Source of the DNA: Butyrivibrio sp. Su6
GTDB lineage: Bacteria > Bacillota > Clostridia > Lachnospirales > Lachnospiraceae
Assembly: GCF_900108105.1 (NCBI RefSeq)
Contig: NZ_FNUR01000009.1
Coordinates: 98,328 to 162,327, forward strand
Length of the DNA: 64,000 nucleotides
Direction of reading: 5' to 3'
The position numbers and the translations under genes were made by a program. Positions 52,312-61,972 of the stretch are shown in pieces; within the stretch, counting starts at the first letter, position 1, and every line of letters begins with the position of its first letter. The notes beneath the pieces are model-generated. The model saw only the letters and a program-made list of their open reading frames with translations, made no database searches and was not told the DNA's origin.

Positions 52312-54075
52312 ATGGGGAACACATCAAAAAGCTTAAATCTAAAAGGGAGTGCAGCAGTTGCTTTCCTTGTTATGCTCTTTAATGCTATTGGTGGAGACTA
52401 CTTTTTTGACTTAAATGATGACGTCCTTATGAAGGATATTCTCTCCGGTGCCTACACAGGCGTTCCGGAGGGACACAATATACAGATGCTGTATCCAATA
52501 AGTGCCCTGATCTCTGTCCTTTACAGAATTTCAGGGGCTCTTGACTGGTACGGCATCTTTTTATGTTTACTTCAGGCTCTTTGTGTATTTATCATCACTT
52601 ACAAGATACTGGAGATATCTAAGGATAATAAGCTTTGGCTTATGTCCCTTGCTTCGAGCTTGTTTTTGATGCTTGGAGTTATCGGAGCGCATTTCTTATT
52701 TGTTCAATATACCTTCACCTGTGGCTTTTTATCGGCAACAGCTGTTATTTTAATTTTCACCCACAAGGAAAAAGACAAAAATCTGTACCTTGCAGCCGTT
52801 CTAATAGCCATAGCATATCTTCTCCGCTCCGAGATGCTTCTTTTGACACTTCCTGTTGTAATGGTTGGAATACTGATAAAATGGGCGCTTACAGGAAAAG
52901 AGTTCATGAATTACTTAAAACTCCTTATTTCCATTGCCCTTATCATTGTTGCAAGCCAGGTTATCCACAAAGTGGCCTATTCATCCACTGACTGGAAGGA
53001 TTTTACAGACCTTTTCAATGCAAGGACAGAGCTCTACGACTTCCAGTACATCCCTGATTATGCGGAGAATAAGGAGTTCTATGAGAGCATCGGCCTTTCT
53101 GAGAGCGAACAGCACCTTCTTGTGAACTACAATTTTGGCCTTGATGATGAGATAAATGCGGACACGCTTTGGGCTGTGGCTGAGTACGCAGATAAGCTAA
53201 AGACTGATGAGATCCCGCTTCCTGCGCAGCTTCGCCAGGCAGCAGGCAAGTACCTGTACAGATTAAGACAGGTTTCCTATCAAAAGAGCTTTGAGTACCC
53301 AATGACAGATTTTCCTTGGAACCTGGTTGCATTTATTTTGTATGTTGGAGTTTTCCTGATGTATCTTTTTCCTAAGAATAATAGGGAAAAGAAAACTTCC
53401 CTTCTTGCAATAGCTTTGCTGGCTCTTTTGTTTGCCTGCAGAACCACGCTCTGGCTCTATATTATCGTTAGAGGCAGGGACCCAATAAGGATCACCCATC
53501 CCATGTACCTTATGGAAATCGTAGTTCTTTTGGGAATGCTGTATTTAAGGGCAGAAAAGAGCCTAAAAATAGCCTTGGGAACTTTGGCAGCTCTTATAAT
53601 TGTTTCTCTTGTATCCATTCCTAATCAGGTTTTTGTCTTGAAAGCTGAGATGGCATCCAGGGAAAAGATGCGCCAGCACTACGATGCACTCTATGACTAT
53701 TTTGCAGATAATAAGGATAACTTTTATTTTATAGATGTTTATACAAGCGTTTCCTGCGGCGAGGACATGGCAGAGGGCGAGACATTCTTTTCAGAAAAAA
53801 TGTTCAAGAATGTGGATAACACCTATGCAAATCATGATCTCATGGGAGGCTGGGCGTCAAAGAGCCCTCTCACAGAAAAGAAATTTAAGGCCTTTGGCTT
53901 TGATTCCATGCAGGATGCGATCCTTCTTGATAATGTGTACGTGGTTCAGAATAAGTCTGAGGATATAGAGTGGCTCACTGACTACTACACCGAGAAAGGC
54001 TATGATATTGGGGTCACACAAGTGGACACAGTGGCTGACGCCTTTGGAATCTACAAGGTTAGTCTGAATGATTGA
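52312..54075 (+). CDS. Large membrane protein, GT-C-like
   Basis: The 587-residue protein has about ten spans in the first ~430 residues and an outside soluble end of ~150 residues. After span 1 it has an Asp-rich loop, FFDLNDDVLMKDILSG (Asp33, Asp36, Asp37), reminiscent of GT-C catalytic loops. No named family is recognised. It lies 15 bases after the WecE-like gene and just before a new promoter, GNAT and GtrB-like genes. A role in external transfer of a 4-amino sugar is possible but unproven. Confidence 0.6.
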   Translation: MGNTSKSLNLKGSAAVAFLVMLFNAIGGDYFFDLNDDVLMKDILSGAYTGVPEGHNIQMLYPISALISVLYRISGALDWYGIFLCLLQALCVFIITYKILEISKDNKLWLMSLASSLFLMLGVIGAHFLFVQYTFTCGFLSATAVILIFTHKEKDKNLYLAAVLIAIAYLLRSEMLLLTLPVVMVGILIKWALTGKEFMNYLKLLISIALIIVASQVIHKVAYSSTDWKDFTDLFNARTELYDFQYIPDYAENKEFYESIGLSESEQHLLVNYNFGLDDEINADTLWAVAEYADKLKTDEIPLPAQLRQAAGKYLYRLRQVSYQKSFEYPMTDFPWNLVAFILYVGVFLMYLFPKNNREKKTSLLAIALLALLFACRTTLWLYIIVRGRDPIRITHPMYLMEIVVLLGMLYLRAEKSLKIALGTLAALIIVSLVSIPNQVFVLKAEMASREKMRQHYDALYDYFADNKDNFYFIDVYTSVSCGEDMAEGETFFSEKMFKNVDNTYANHDLMGGWASKSPLTEKKFKAFGFDSMQDAILLDNVYVVQNKSEDIEWLTDYYTEKGYDIGVTQVDTVADAFGIYKVSLND

Positions 54076-54109
54076 TGATAGTTATTAAGCGGTAGATATA
54101 TTTGATATT

Positions 54110-54118
54110 TGATATAGT
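54110..54118 (+). promoter_or_regulatory. Extended -10 promoter before the GNAT gene
   Basis: TGATATAGT fits TGnTATAAT with one change. It lies in a 79-base gap, about 37 bases before the GNAT ATG at 54155. No -35 at the right spacing is seen. It has the same form as the elements at 8164 and 38587. Confidence 0.45.
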
Positions 54119-54154
54119 AACCTGAAAATTTATAAATACTTATGTGGAGGATTT

Positions 54155-54670
54155 ATGTTAGTTGTTGGGGAGAAAGTGGCTCTTCGCCTCATGACAAGAG
54201 AAGATACCGACCTTATCGTCAAGTGGCGTAACAACCAAAGAGTCAGAGACAATTTTGTTTATCGGGAAAAGTTTACAAATGAGACCCACGAGAACTGGAT
54301 AAAGACAAAGGTTGAGACAGGAGAAGTAGTTCAGCTTATCATTTGTGAGAAGAACAATGACAACAGGCCTGTAGGAAGCGTGTATTTCAGAGATATTGAT
54401 AATACCGCCCACAGCGCAGAGTATGGTATATTTATTGGTGAGGATGATGCCATAGGAAAGGGCTATGGCAACGAGACAGCAGTCCTTGCAACAGAGTATG
54501 CAAGAAAAGAGCTTGGCCTTACAAAGCTTATCCTCAGGGTATTTACCTACAACGAAGTTGCCATAAGAAGCTATGAGCACGCAGGCTTTGTTAAGATAAA
54601 AGACCTCCCGCTGGTTGAATGCAGTGATGGAGAGAAAAGTGATATGATACTTATGGAGCAGAAGATATGA
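54155..54670 (+). CDS. GNAT-family N-acetyltransferase
   Basis: The 171-residue protein has the GNAT fold of the RimJ/PseH/WecD-like branch: ALRLMTREDTDLIVKWRNNQRV at the N-terminus, the acetyl-CoA region AIGKGYGNETAVLATEYARKEL, and RVFTYNEVAIRSYEHAGF. GGAGG precedes the ATG. Candidate substrates are the 4-amino sugar made by the WecE-like enzyme, the UDP-4-amino sugar of the EpsN-like enzyme, or the pseudaminate precursor. The WRN motif is common in sugar-acting members. Choice between these cannot be made by sequence alone. Confidence 0.85.
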   Translation: MLVVGEKVALRLMTREDTDLIVKWRNNQRVRDNFVYREKFTNETHENWIKTKVETGEVVQLIICEKNNDNRPVGSVYFRDIDNTAHSAEYGIFIGEDDAIGKGYGNETAVLATEYARKELGLTKLILRVFTYNEVAIRSYEHAGFVKIKDLPLVECSDGEKSDMILMEQKI

Positions 54671-55608
54671 GCAAAAAATTGGTGAGTTTTGTGATTCCAT
54701 GCTACAGATCAGAGCAGACTCTGGAATCAGTTATAAATGAAATAGACGAGACTATGGCAGGGATGGATTATGACTATGAGATCATCCTTGTTAATGATGG
54801 TTCCCCTGACAATACCTGGGGTAAGATCCAGGAAATAGCAGGCAAAAGAACTGATGAAAGAGTGTTTGGCATAACCTTTGCCAAGAACTTTGGTCAGCAC
54901 GCAGCCCTGATGGCGGGCCTTAGACATACAAAGGGCGATTTTGTGGTATGCCTTGATGATGACGGACAGACTCCTGCCAATGAAGTGGGCAAACTCCTTG
55001 CCGCCCTTGAAGGCGACGCAGATGCAGTCTATGCAAGATACGGCCACAAGCAGCACAACCTTTTCAGAAACTTTGGAACTGCCATGAATGAGTGGATGGC
55101 AAGCGTGATGCTTGGTAAGCCAAAAGATCTTTTTGTATCAAGCTATTTTGGTGTCAGAAGGTTCGTAGTGGATGAGATGATCAAGTATGACAGCTCATAC
55201 CCTTACGTTATAGGCCTTGTGCTTAGAACTACCAAGCACGTGGTAAATGTCGATGTCAATCACAGAAAAAGAGAAGTCGGAACCAGTGGATACACATTCG
55301 CAAAGCTCCTTGGATTGTGGATAAACGGCTTTACTGCCTTTAGTATCAAACCCCTCAGGATTGCTACAATGAGCGGCAGCATGCTTGCATGCTTTGGATT
55401 TTTGTATGGTATTTATACAGTTATAAAGAAATTTGTAAATCCTAACGTTCCGGTTGGATTTTCTGCACTTATGAGCGCCATCATGTTCATTGGCGGAATG
55501 GTTATGCTCATGCTTGGTATGGTAGGAGAGTACCTGGGAAGAGTTTACATCTCTCAGAATAAAAATCCTCAGTATGTCATAAGAGAAACAACTTCCCATA
55601 AACAGTAA
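54667..55608 (+). CDS. GtrB/ArnC-type polyprenyl-phosphate glycosyltransferase
   Basis: The 313-residue GT2 protein has VSFVIPCYRSEQTLESVINE, ILVNDGSPDNTW, FGQHAALMAGLRHTKGDF and the DxD site CLDDDGQTP. Two C-terminal spans (about residues 230-255 and 265-290) anchor it, as in ArnC/GtrB. It resembles ArnC-like enzymes that load an amino sugar onto undecaprenyl phosphate. This fits the amino-sugar genes on both sides. It overlaps the GNAT gene by four bases. Confidence 0.9.
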   Translation: MSKKLVSFVIPCYRSEQTLESVINEIDETMAGMDYDYEIILVNDGSPDNTWGKIQEIAGKRTDERVFGITFAKNFGQHAALMAGLRHTKGDFVVCLDDDGQTPANEVGKLLAALEGDADAVYARYGHKQHNLFRNFGTAMNEWMASVMLGKPKDLFVSSYFGVRRFVVDEMIKYDSSYPYVIGLVLRTTKHVVNVDVNHRKREVGTSGYTFAKLLGLWINGFTAFSIKPLRIATMSGSMLACFGFLYGIYTVIKKFVNPNVPVGFSALMSAIMFIGGMVMLMLGMVGEYLGRVYISQNKNPQYVIRETTSHKQ

Positions 55609-55636
55609 TGAAAAGATCAGTTTTGGGGGCATTAAA

Positions 55637-57313
55637 GTGTACTTGGATAAAAGAATGGGGAACGAAAAAAATAATAAGATCAATTACAGAGCCTGGCTTA
55701 TGTCAGGCTTATTTGGCATATTGACAGGTTTTTTCCTGGTAATAGGTTATCAGCTGGAAACACTTGATAAGGTGGATCTTTCTGACAGAAATGCCATGCT
55801 TACCATGGCCTGTCTTATGCTGGTCATTGCAATTGACACCAGATATGTATGGCGCAATTACGAGCAGGCCCACAGCGGTCAGAAACTTTTTGGCCTCTTT
55901 CCTTTAAAGAGTGCATCACCACTTGATACCTCAGATAAAAAGATATTTTTATCAAAGGAGCACTTATGTACCTGGGGCATTTTAGCAGCCCTTGGACTTG
56001 TGGTCCTTCTTGCAGAATTTCCGGGATTTTTTGTCTATGATGCCCAGGAAGAGCTCAATGAAGTGCTTACAAGGACCTTCACGACTCATCACCCTCTTCT
56101 TCACGTGCTGCTCCTTGGGGGCACAATAGCTCTTTTCCACAAGATCACAGGTTCCTGGAACCTTGGCATATTTGCATATATCTTTTTGCAGATGCTTGTA
56201 ATTACTTGCATTCTGGCCTATGTCATCACCTATATGCAAAAAAGAGGCATGGGTAAAAAGAGCCGCATTTTGTGGACAGTCTATTATGGAGTTTTCCCTA
56301 CAATTGTCATGTACAGCCTCTGTTCAAGTAAGGACGGGCTTTTTTCGGCAATGCTCCTTCTTATGACAGTTCTTTTGGTACAGCTCTTAGAGAATCCTGA
56401 GGCGTTTCTGAATAATAAAAGCAAATGCGCAGCCTTTATAGCTGCAGCTGTTTTGATGCCTTGCTTTAGACACAATGGTTTTTATGCCTATCTGGTATTT
56501 ATACCATTTTTCCTTATTTATTTCAGAAAAAAGCTTTCAAAGGTACTTGTTGCCATAACAGTAACACCCGTTATTCTGTATCTCCTTATAAGTACAGCGC
56601 TGTCGGCTGCTCTTACAACAGCTGCGCCACATCATCAGGAGATGCTCACTGTGCCCATCATGCAGATGGCAAGGGTCTACACCTATGACAAAGACTCCAT
56701 GACTAAAGAGGACATTACGACTCTTGAGTCCTATGTTCCTGAAGAGAACCTTGTAAAATACACCCCAAGAGTTTCTGACCTTGTGAAGGTTGGCTTTAAT
56801 AATGAACTTTACGAGCAGAATAAGGCGGATTTCTGGAAGCTCTATTTCAAGCTCTTTAAGGCCCATCCTATGACCTACGTAAATGCCTGGCTTCTCACAT
56901 CCTACGGATACTGGTATCCTCCGGCTAATATAAACGTCTACAAAGGAACCACCGTTTACACCTTTACCTACGATGAAAGCTCATACTTTGGCTACGAGGT
57001 AGAACTTCCCGGAGAGCGCCACAGCTTAATTCCTATGATCGATAAGTTTTACAGATACATATCCATCGGATCATTTCATACAGACCACAAGGTTCAGGCC
57101 CTTTTGTTTTCACCGGGACTACTTATAATCATTTATCTGTATGTACTTGCTTACAGGCTCTATAAAAAGGATTACAGGAATATACTGCCATTTTTGCCTA
57201 TACTCCTGGTTTGGCTGACCGTGATCTTAGGCCCAACCTACCTTGTCCGCTACGTTGTGATCTTATGGTTTGCGTTGCCTCTACTTCTTGACACAGGCAG
57301 TACCCAAATTTGA
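55637..57313 (+). CDS. DUF6020-like large membrane protein (GT-C-like)
   Basis: The 558-residue protein has about 11-12 spans. After an N-terminal region the loop FPGFFVYDAQEELNEVL (about residues 130-146) and THHPLLHVLLLGG resemble a family annotated DUF6020 in Clostridia; its Asp and HHP residues recall GT39-type enzymes. A GTG at 55637 with GGGGG upstream is the likely start; ATG 55655 is an alternative. The GtrB-like gene just before it suggests a donor-acceptor pair. The function is unproven. Confidence 0.65.
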   Translation: MYLDKRMGNEKNNKINYRAWLMSGLFGILTGFFLVIGYQLETLDKVDLSDRNAMLTMACLMLVIAIDTRYVWRNYEQAHSGQKLFGLFPLKSASPLDTSDKKIFLSKEHLCTWGILAALGLVVLLAEFPGFFVYDAQEELNEVLTRTFTTHHPLLHVLLLGGTIALFHKITGSWNLGIFAYIFLQMLVITCILAYVITYMQKRGMGKKSRILWTVYYGVFPTIVMYSLCSSKDGLFSAMLLLMTVLLVQLLENPEAFLNNKSKCAAFIAAAVLMPCFRHNGFYAYLVFIPFFLIYFRKKLSKVLVAITVTPVILYLLISTALSAALTTAAPHHQEMLTVPIMQMARVYTYDKDSMTKEDITTLESYVPEENLVKYTPRVSDLVKVGFNNELYEQNKADFWKLYFKLFKAHPMTYVNAWLLTSYGYWYPPANINVYKGTTVYTFTYDESSYFGYEVELPGERHSLIPMIDKFYRYISIGSFHTDHKVQALLFSPGLLIIIYLYVLAYRLYKKDYRNILPFLPILLVWLTVILGPTYLVRYVVILWFALPLLLDTGSTQI

Positions 57314-57384
57314 TAAGCCAGGGCCTATATGGTATTATTAAACGATGGTGTTTTGTACCATTTTTGAGAAAAGGCTTAATAAAT

Positions 57385-60009
57385 ATGAGAAAAGTTATAG
57401 ATAAAAAAACAGCATGCAGAGCCGTGGTGTTATTGCTGGCTCTTTTGGCAGTGCTTAGTATATTTCCATTCAGGATCTGGACAAAGGTGGACAGCTTCAC
57501 TGCAGGTGGACAGCGCCTTGATGAGAGCGAATTCGTAAACATCGAATATCACCTCTCACAGCAGTTTGTCACTCAGTATGACAGGCTCAGCTCTATCCAG
57601 ATCTATGTTACAGACGTGGAAAAAGGAAGATACATAAGTGCAACTCTCATGGATAAGTACTATGGAGAGCTCTTTTACGCATATGTTGATACCAGCAAGT
57701 TCCAGATTCCGGGCTATGTGACTATTCCTATCGAATACGATGTTGAGGTTGGCGAGGTTTATTACCTGTACCTTAGTGGCTGCAGATCCAAATACAGCGT
57801 GGCCTACGAGAGTGTTGAGTCCGATTCTGCCTATGTTGGCGGAGTGTTCAGGGATGGAGTGGATGTTCCTGCCCGTCACCTTGCGGCAATCTACAACTAC
57901 AGACTTCCGATTTCCAAGACTCTTTCACTTGAGCTTATTGCAGGGATCCTTGCTGTAGCCCTTATTCTGTGGGCAGCCATAGGATTATATTTCAGGAAAA
58001 GACCTGACAGGAATACCTTAGTTACTGTAAGGCAGGCACTTAAAGTAGTTGCTAATCCCATCATTGCAATCTTCTTTGGAAGCCTCATGGTTATGGTATT
58101 CCCGCTTAGAATATTTGACATGAGAGTTCTGGATATTGTCTTTTACGAGATTGGTCTCATGATTAGTGCAGGGATCGCCTTCTATGCAGTTAACCACAAG
58201 ACTGTAAGGCATGAGGTTGGTATTTCATTCTGGGAAGGAATTGATTCAGGAAACAAGGTTAGATACATCCTCATGATGTTCTCAATGGCAATGTCCATCT
58301 GGTATGCCTGCGATTACATGAATGACCTTTACGATATTTACCACACTCTTTCTGAGAGAAGGATGCTCATCTGGCTTTTGATCTTCATGATCTTTACTCT
58401 CAGCTACAAAGAGCTTGTTAACATGGTCAATATCCTTTGGCTTATTGGCTCAGTTATCTACGGAGTTCATTACTATCAGGTAAATGCCCTTGCAGATACA
58501 GAAAAAGAATATGACCTCCACAATATGATTCTTAAATACGGCATTATTATCGTGATCCTCGGAGGACTTCTTGTACTTAACCTTATAAGACTCCTTGTGA
58601 GATTTGTTATGGATGTTTTGTCAAAAGACATTCAGAAAAAGAGCTCAGAGTACAGGCTTTCTCCTTATGGATTTTTGGTGCTCGTATTCCTTGCATCAAT
58701 TGTTATTATGAGAAATACCAGATGGTGGGGAGTGGCACTTGCAGTTACTTTTACCTGTCTGTATATCAGACTCTCAGTCTGGAAAAACAGAGAAGACTTT
58801 ATAAAGATCGTATCCGGCGGACTTATGATGAACTTTGCTATTTCACTTGTGTTTAGCCTTCTTCACCGCTATTTTGCAGGATACGTAAGCGGAAGATTTG
58901 GATTTCTTTTCCACACAGTTACCGTGACTGCTGAGTATTTCACATTCATGGGGGCTGTGGCAGCAGTTCTTTTGACAGCAAAGATAGTAGCCCTTCCAAA
59001 CCACATCGGAATTAAGCAGGTTATAAAGACAGCCTGGAAAGAAATTGTGCTCTTTGGATGGATCGCATCCTACGCGATATTTACTGTATCAAGGACAGCT
59101 TACCTTGCCATGGGCGTTTGCATCTTGCTTGTGCTTATTGTAACTGCAGCAAGATATAAAAAGCAGTTCTTTAGAATGCTCCTTGTCATGATAGTGTCAG
59201 TAATCGTGTGCTTCCCTGGTGCGTTTACCCTTCAGAGGATAATTCCTGCCATGGTGGCAAGACCTGTTGTGTACGCAATTGACGACACTGATGAGTTCAT
59301 AAGAGGCGGCGCAGCGTGGGATAGCCCTAACTTTATGTGCGTGGAGAGATTTGCAGGTCTTTTTGCAGGTAAGATTCTTGGAATATCTGTTGGCGACTAT
59401 AATTATCCGGTGGATCTGTACAACTACGATCCCGTAACCGGTGACCCTTACCTCGATTACTATGGCAATGATTACGAGGGAAGCGATGAGCAGGAGCAAA
59501 AATATGGATTTGTAACAGACTATGATCCTGATGAGCTTTTGGCCAGCGCTGCGATAACAAGGGCAGAGCTTGGAATCCTGATGCTTACAGAAGAGGTCAA
59601 TGAATACGTTGACTCTTCCAACATCATTGATGTCCTTTCAAACGGCCGAATTACTATATTCAGGTCCTATTTAAAAGAGCTGAATCTTTCAGGACATGAT
59701 GAGATGGGAGCAGAGCTTCCAAATGGTGAAATAGCAGTACATGCCCACAATACTTACATTCAGGTGGCATACGACCACGGAGTTATTGTCGGAGCTTTAT
59801 TTATACTGTTCATAATTGGTGGAATTGTATGCGGTGCGGCATATTACAAGAGAGAGAAAAAAGAGCCTCTCGCCCTTATGCCCTTTGCTGTTGTACTGGG
59901 CTTTGCCGTGGCAGGAATAAGTGAGTGGGTATTTATGTTCAGCAATCCTATGACACTTGCTCTCATGTTTGCAATTGCTCCATTATTATTTCAGAAAAAG
60001 GCAAAATAA
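57385..60009 (+). CDS. O-antigen ligase/polymerase-type membrane protein with large N-terminal outside domain
   Basis: The 874-residue protein starts at ATG 57385 (AAAGG upstream), with one span, then an outside beta-rich domain of ~150 residues. At least 12 spans follow. Near the C-terminus it has AVHAHNTYIQVAYDHGVIVG, the HNxYLQ...G block of WaaL/O-antigen ligase proteins, preceded by NGRITIFRSYLKEL (the R...W-like loop). It could ligate or polymerise the glycan. The length is well above the usual ~400-600 because of the N-terminal domain. It precedes the EpsC-like gene by two bases. Confidence 0.82.
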   Translation: MRKVIDKKTACRAVVLLLALLAVLSIFPFRIWTKVDSFTAGGQRLDESEFVNIEYHLSQQFVTQYDRLSSIQIYVTDVEKGRYISATLMDKYYGELFYAYVDTSKFQIPGYVTIPIEYDVEVGEVYYLYLSGCRSKYSVAYESVESDSAYVGGVFRDGVDVPARHLAAIYNYRLPISKTLSLELIAGILAVALILWAAIGLYFRKRPDRNTLVTVRQALKVVANPIIAIFFGSLMVMVFPLRIFDMRVLDIVFYEIGLMISAGIAFYAVNHKTVRHEVGISFWEGIDSGNKVRYILMMFSMAMSIWYACDYMNDLYDIYHTLSERRMLIWLLIFMIFTLSYKELVNMVNILWLIGSVIYGVHYYQVNALADTEKEYDLHNMILKYGIIIVILGGLLVLNLIRLLVRFVMDVLSKDIQKKSSEYRLSPYGFLVLVFLASIVIMRNTRWWGVALAVTFTCLYIRLSVWKNREDFIKIVSGGLMMNFAISLVFSLLHRYFAGYVSGRFGFLFHTVTVTAEYFTFMGAVAAVLLTAKIVALPNHIGIKQVIKTAWKEIVLFGWIASYAIFTVSRTAYLAMGVCILLVLIVTAARYKKQFFRMLLVMIVSVIVCFPGAFTLQRIIPAMVARPVVYAIDDTDEFIRGGAAWDSPNFMCVERFAGLFAGKILGISVGDYNYPVDLYNYDPVTGDPYLDYYGNDYEGSDEQEQKYGFVTDYDPDELLASAAITRAELGILMLTEEVNEYVDSSNIIDVLSNGRITIFRSYLKELNLSGHDEMGAELPNGEIAVHAHNTYIQVAYDHGVIVGALFILFIIGGIVCGAAYYKREKKEPLALMPFAVVLGFAVAGISEWVFMFSNPMTLALMFAIAPLLFQKKAK

Positions 60010-60011
60010 AA

Positions 60012-61949
60012 ATGCGCAAAGAAAAAGAACCCTTTAACTATCAAAAACTATATAGAAGAACAGGCCTTATTATCTACGATATCATAAGCGTTATCGTGGC
60101 AAGCTACGTGGCGATCCTTATAAGATATGAGTTCAGGATCGGTACTATACCTGATCACTTCCTGGATCCTGTAACTACCTTTTTGCCCCTTAATATATTG
60201 ATAACTTTGGCTGTGTTCTATTTCTTTAAGCTCTATGACAGCTTGTGGGCCTATGCCGGCGAAAGAGAGATGCAGAACCTTGTAATGGCCTGCGTCCTTT
60301 CAGGTGTTATCAATGCCATTGGCCTTCAGTTCTTTAAATCAGAAGATCAGCCTGTTCCTCAGAGCTACTATTTTCTGTATACGTTTTTGCTCATAACATT
60401 TATTTTTATCAGCAGATTCTCTTACAGATTCTTAAGGGGACAAAAACACAGAGCTGAGAACAAGCACAACTCCAAGGCCGTTATGATCATCGGCGCAGGA
60501 GAAGCTGCCAATATCATCATAAAAGAGATAATTACAAGCAACTACTCCACAATGTCAATCAAGTGCATCATTGATGATGACACAGAAAAGTGGGGCAAAT
60601 ATATTCAGGGGATCAGAGTTGTAGGCGGAAGAGAGAGAATCGTTGAGTGCGCTGACCTTTATGACATCGATGAGATAATCGTGGCAATGCCATCAATCTC
60701 CAGACAGGAGCTCAGGAAAATACTTGATATCTGTAAGAACACAGATTGTAAGCTCCGTTCACTTCCCGGAATGTATCAGCTTGTTAATGGCGAAGTAAAT
60801 GTATCAAGACTTCGTGACGTAGAAGTTGAGGACCTTCTTGGAAGAGATCCCATCGCAGTTGACCTTGATTCCATTGCAGGCTACGTAAGCGGCAAGACTG
60901 TCATGGTCACAGGTGGTGGCGGTTCAATCGGCTCTGAGCTTTGCAGACAGATCGCCCAGCACTCACCAAAGAGACTTATCATTGTTGATATTTATGAGAA
61001 CAACGCCTATGACATTCAGCAGGAGCTTAAGACAAAGTGCCCTGACCTTGATCTTGTTGTTCTTATTGCTTCAGTTAGAAATACACTTAGAATAAACACT
61101 ATTTTTGAGCAGTACCAGCCTGATATCGTATATCACGCAGCAGCTCACAAGCATGTTCCTCTTATGGAGGACAGCCCGGGAGAGGCTATCAAGAATAACG
61201 TATTTGGTACCTGGAAGACAGCCATGGCAGCAGCCATGAACGGAACCAAGAAGTTTGTCCTTATCTCAACCGATAAGGCTGTTAACCCCACAAACGTCAT
61301 GGGAGCCAGCAAAAGAATCTGCGAGATGATCGTACAGACCTTCAACAAGCACTATGACACAGAATTTGTTGCAGTTAGATTTGGTAACGTACTTGGTTCA
61401 AACGGCTCTGTTATCCCGCTCTTTAAAAAACAGATCATGGCAGGTGGACCGGTTACAGTAACAGACCCTAACATTATCAGATACTTCATGACTATATCCG
61501 AGGCAGTTTCACTCGTGCTTCAGGCAGGAGCCTTTGCAAAGGGCGGAGAGATCTTCGTTCTTGATATGGGTGAGCCTGTAAGGATCCTTGATCTTGCTGA
61601 GAACCTTATTAAGCTTTCCGGCTTCAAGGTTGGCGAGGATATAAAGATTGAATTTACAGGACTTCGTCCCGGAGAAAAACTCTATGAAGAGATGCTCATG
61701 GACGAGGAAGGCCTTCAGGATACAGCAAATAAGATGATCCACATAGGAAAGCCAATCGAGCTCGATGAGATGAAGTTCTTTGCGGAGCTTGAGAGACTTC
61801 ATAAGGCTGCAAGAGCTGAGTCGCCGGACATTAAATCAATAGTACGCGAGATAGTAACAACCTATCATCCAACAGACAACGAAGATGACAAGACAGCAGA
61901 GCATATGGAAGCTCTTAAAAAGGCAGCAGAAAAGATAAACGAAGAGTAG
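60012..61949 (+). CDS. Membrane UDP-GlcNAc 4,6-dehydratase (WbpM/PglF/EpsC-like)
   Basis: The 645-residue protein has four N-terminal spans, a first Rossmann-like domain (MIIGAGEAANIII) and a second NAD domain with TGGGGSIGSELCRQ near residue 300. STDKAVNPTNVMGASKR has Met in place of the SDR Tyr, a mark of the retaining WbpM/PglF group rather than inverting PseB. The product would be UDP-2-acetamido-2,6-dideoxy-4-keto-glucose. The EpsN-like aminotransferase follows at 61973. The start at 60012 overlaps nothing; longer frames run into the previous gene. Confidence 0.93.
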   Translation: MRKEKEPFNYQKLYRRTGLIIYDIISVIVASYVAILIRYEFRIGTIPDHFLDPVTTFLPLNILITLAVFYFFKLYDSLWAYAGEREMQNLVMACVLSGVINAIGLQFFKSEDQPVPQSYYFLYTFLLITFIFISRFSYRFLRGQKHRAENKHNSKAVMIIGAGEAANIIIKEIITSNYSTMSIKCIIDDDTEKWGKYIQGIRVVGGRERIVECADLYDIDEIIVAMPSISRQELRKILDICKNTDCKLRSLPGMYQLVNGEVNVSRLRDVEVEDLLGRDPIAVDLDSIAGYVSGKTVMVTGGGGSIGSELCRQIAQHSPKRLIIVDIYENNAYDIQQELKTKCPDLDLVVLIASVRNTLRINTIFEQYQPDIVYHAAAHKHVPLMEDSPGEAIKNNVFGTWKTAMAAAMNGTKKFVLISTDKAVNPTNVMGASKRICEMIVQTFNKHYDTEFVAVRFGNVLGSNGSVIPLFKKQIMAGGPVTVTDPNIIRYFMTISEAVSLVLQAGAFAKGGEIFVLDMGEPVRILDLAENLIKLSGFKVGEDIKIEFTGLRPGEKLYEEMLMDEEGLQDTANKMIHIGKPIELDEMKFFAELERLHKAARAESPDIKSIVREIVTTYHPTDNEDDKTAEHMEALKKAAEKINEE

Positions 61950-61972
61950 AGCACTTGCTGAGGTTAGATATC

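Noticed and set aside
54158..54700. 180-residue open frame on the - strand
   Set aside because: It is antisense to the GNAT gene over its whole length, and its sequence resembles no protein family I know.
60012..61949. PseB (inverting dehydratase for pseudaminate)
   Set aside because: The four membrane spans and Met in place of the catalytic-type Tyr (NVMGASKR) fit the WbpM/PglF/EpsC group.
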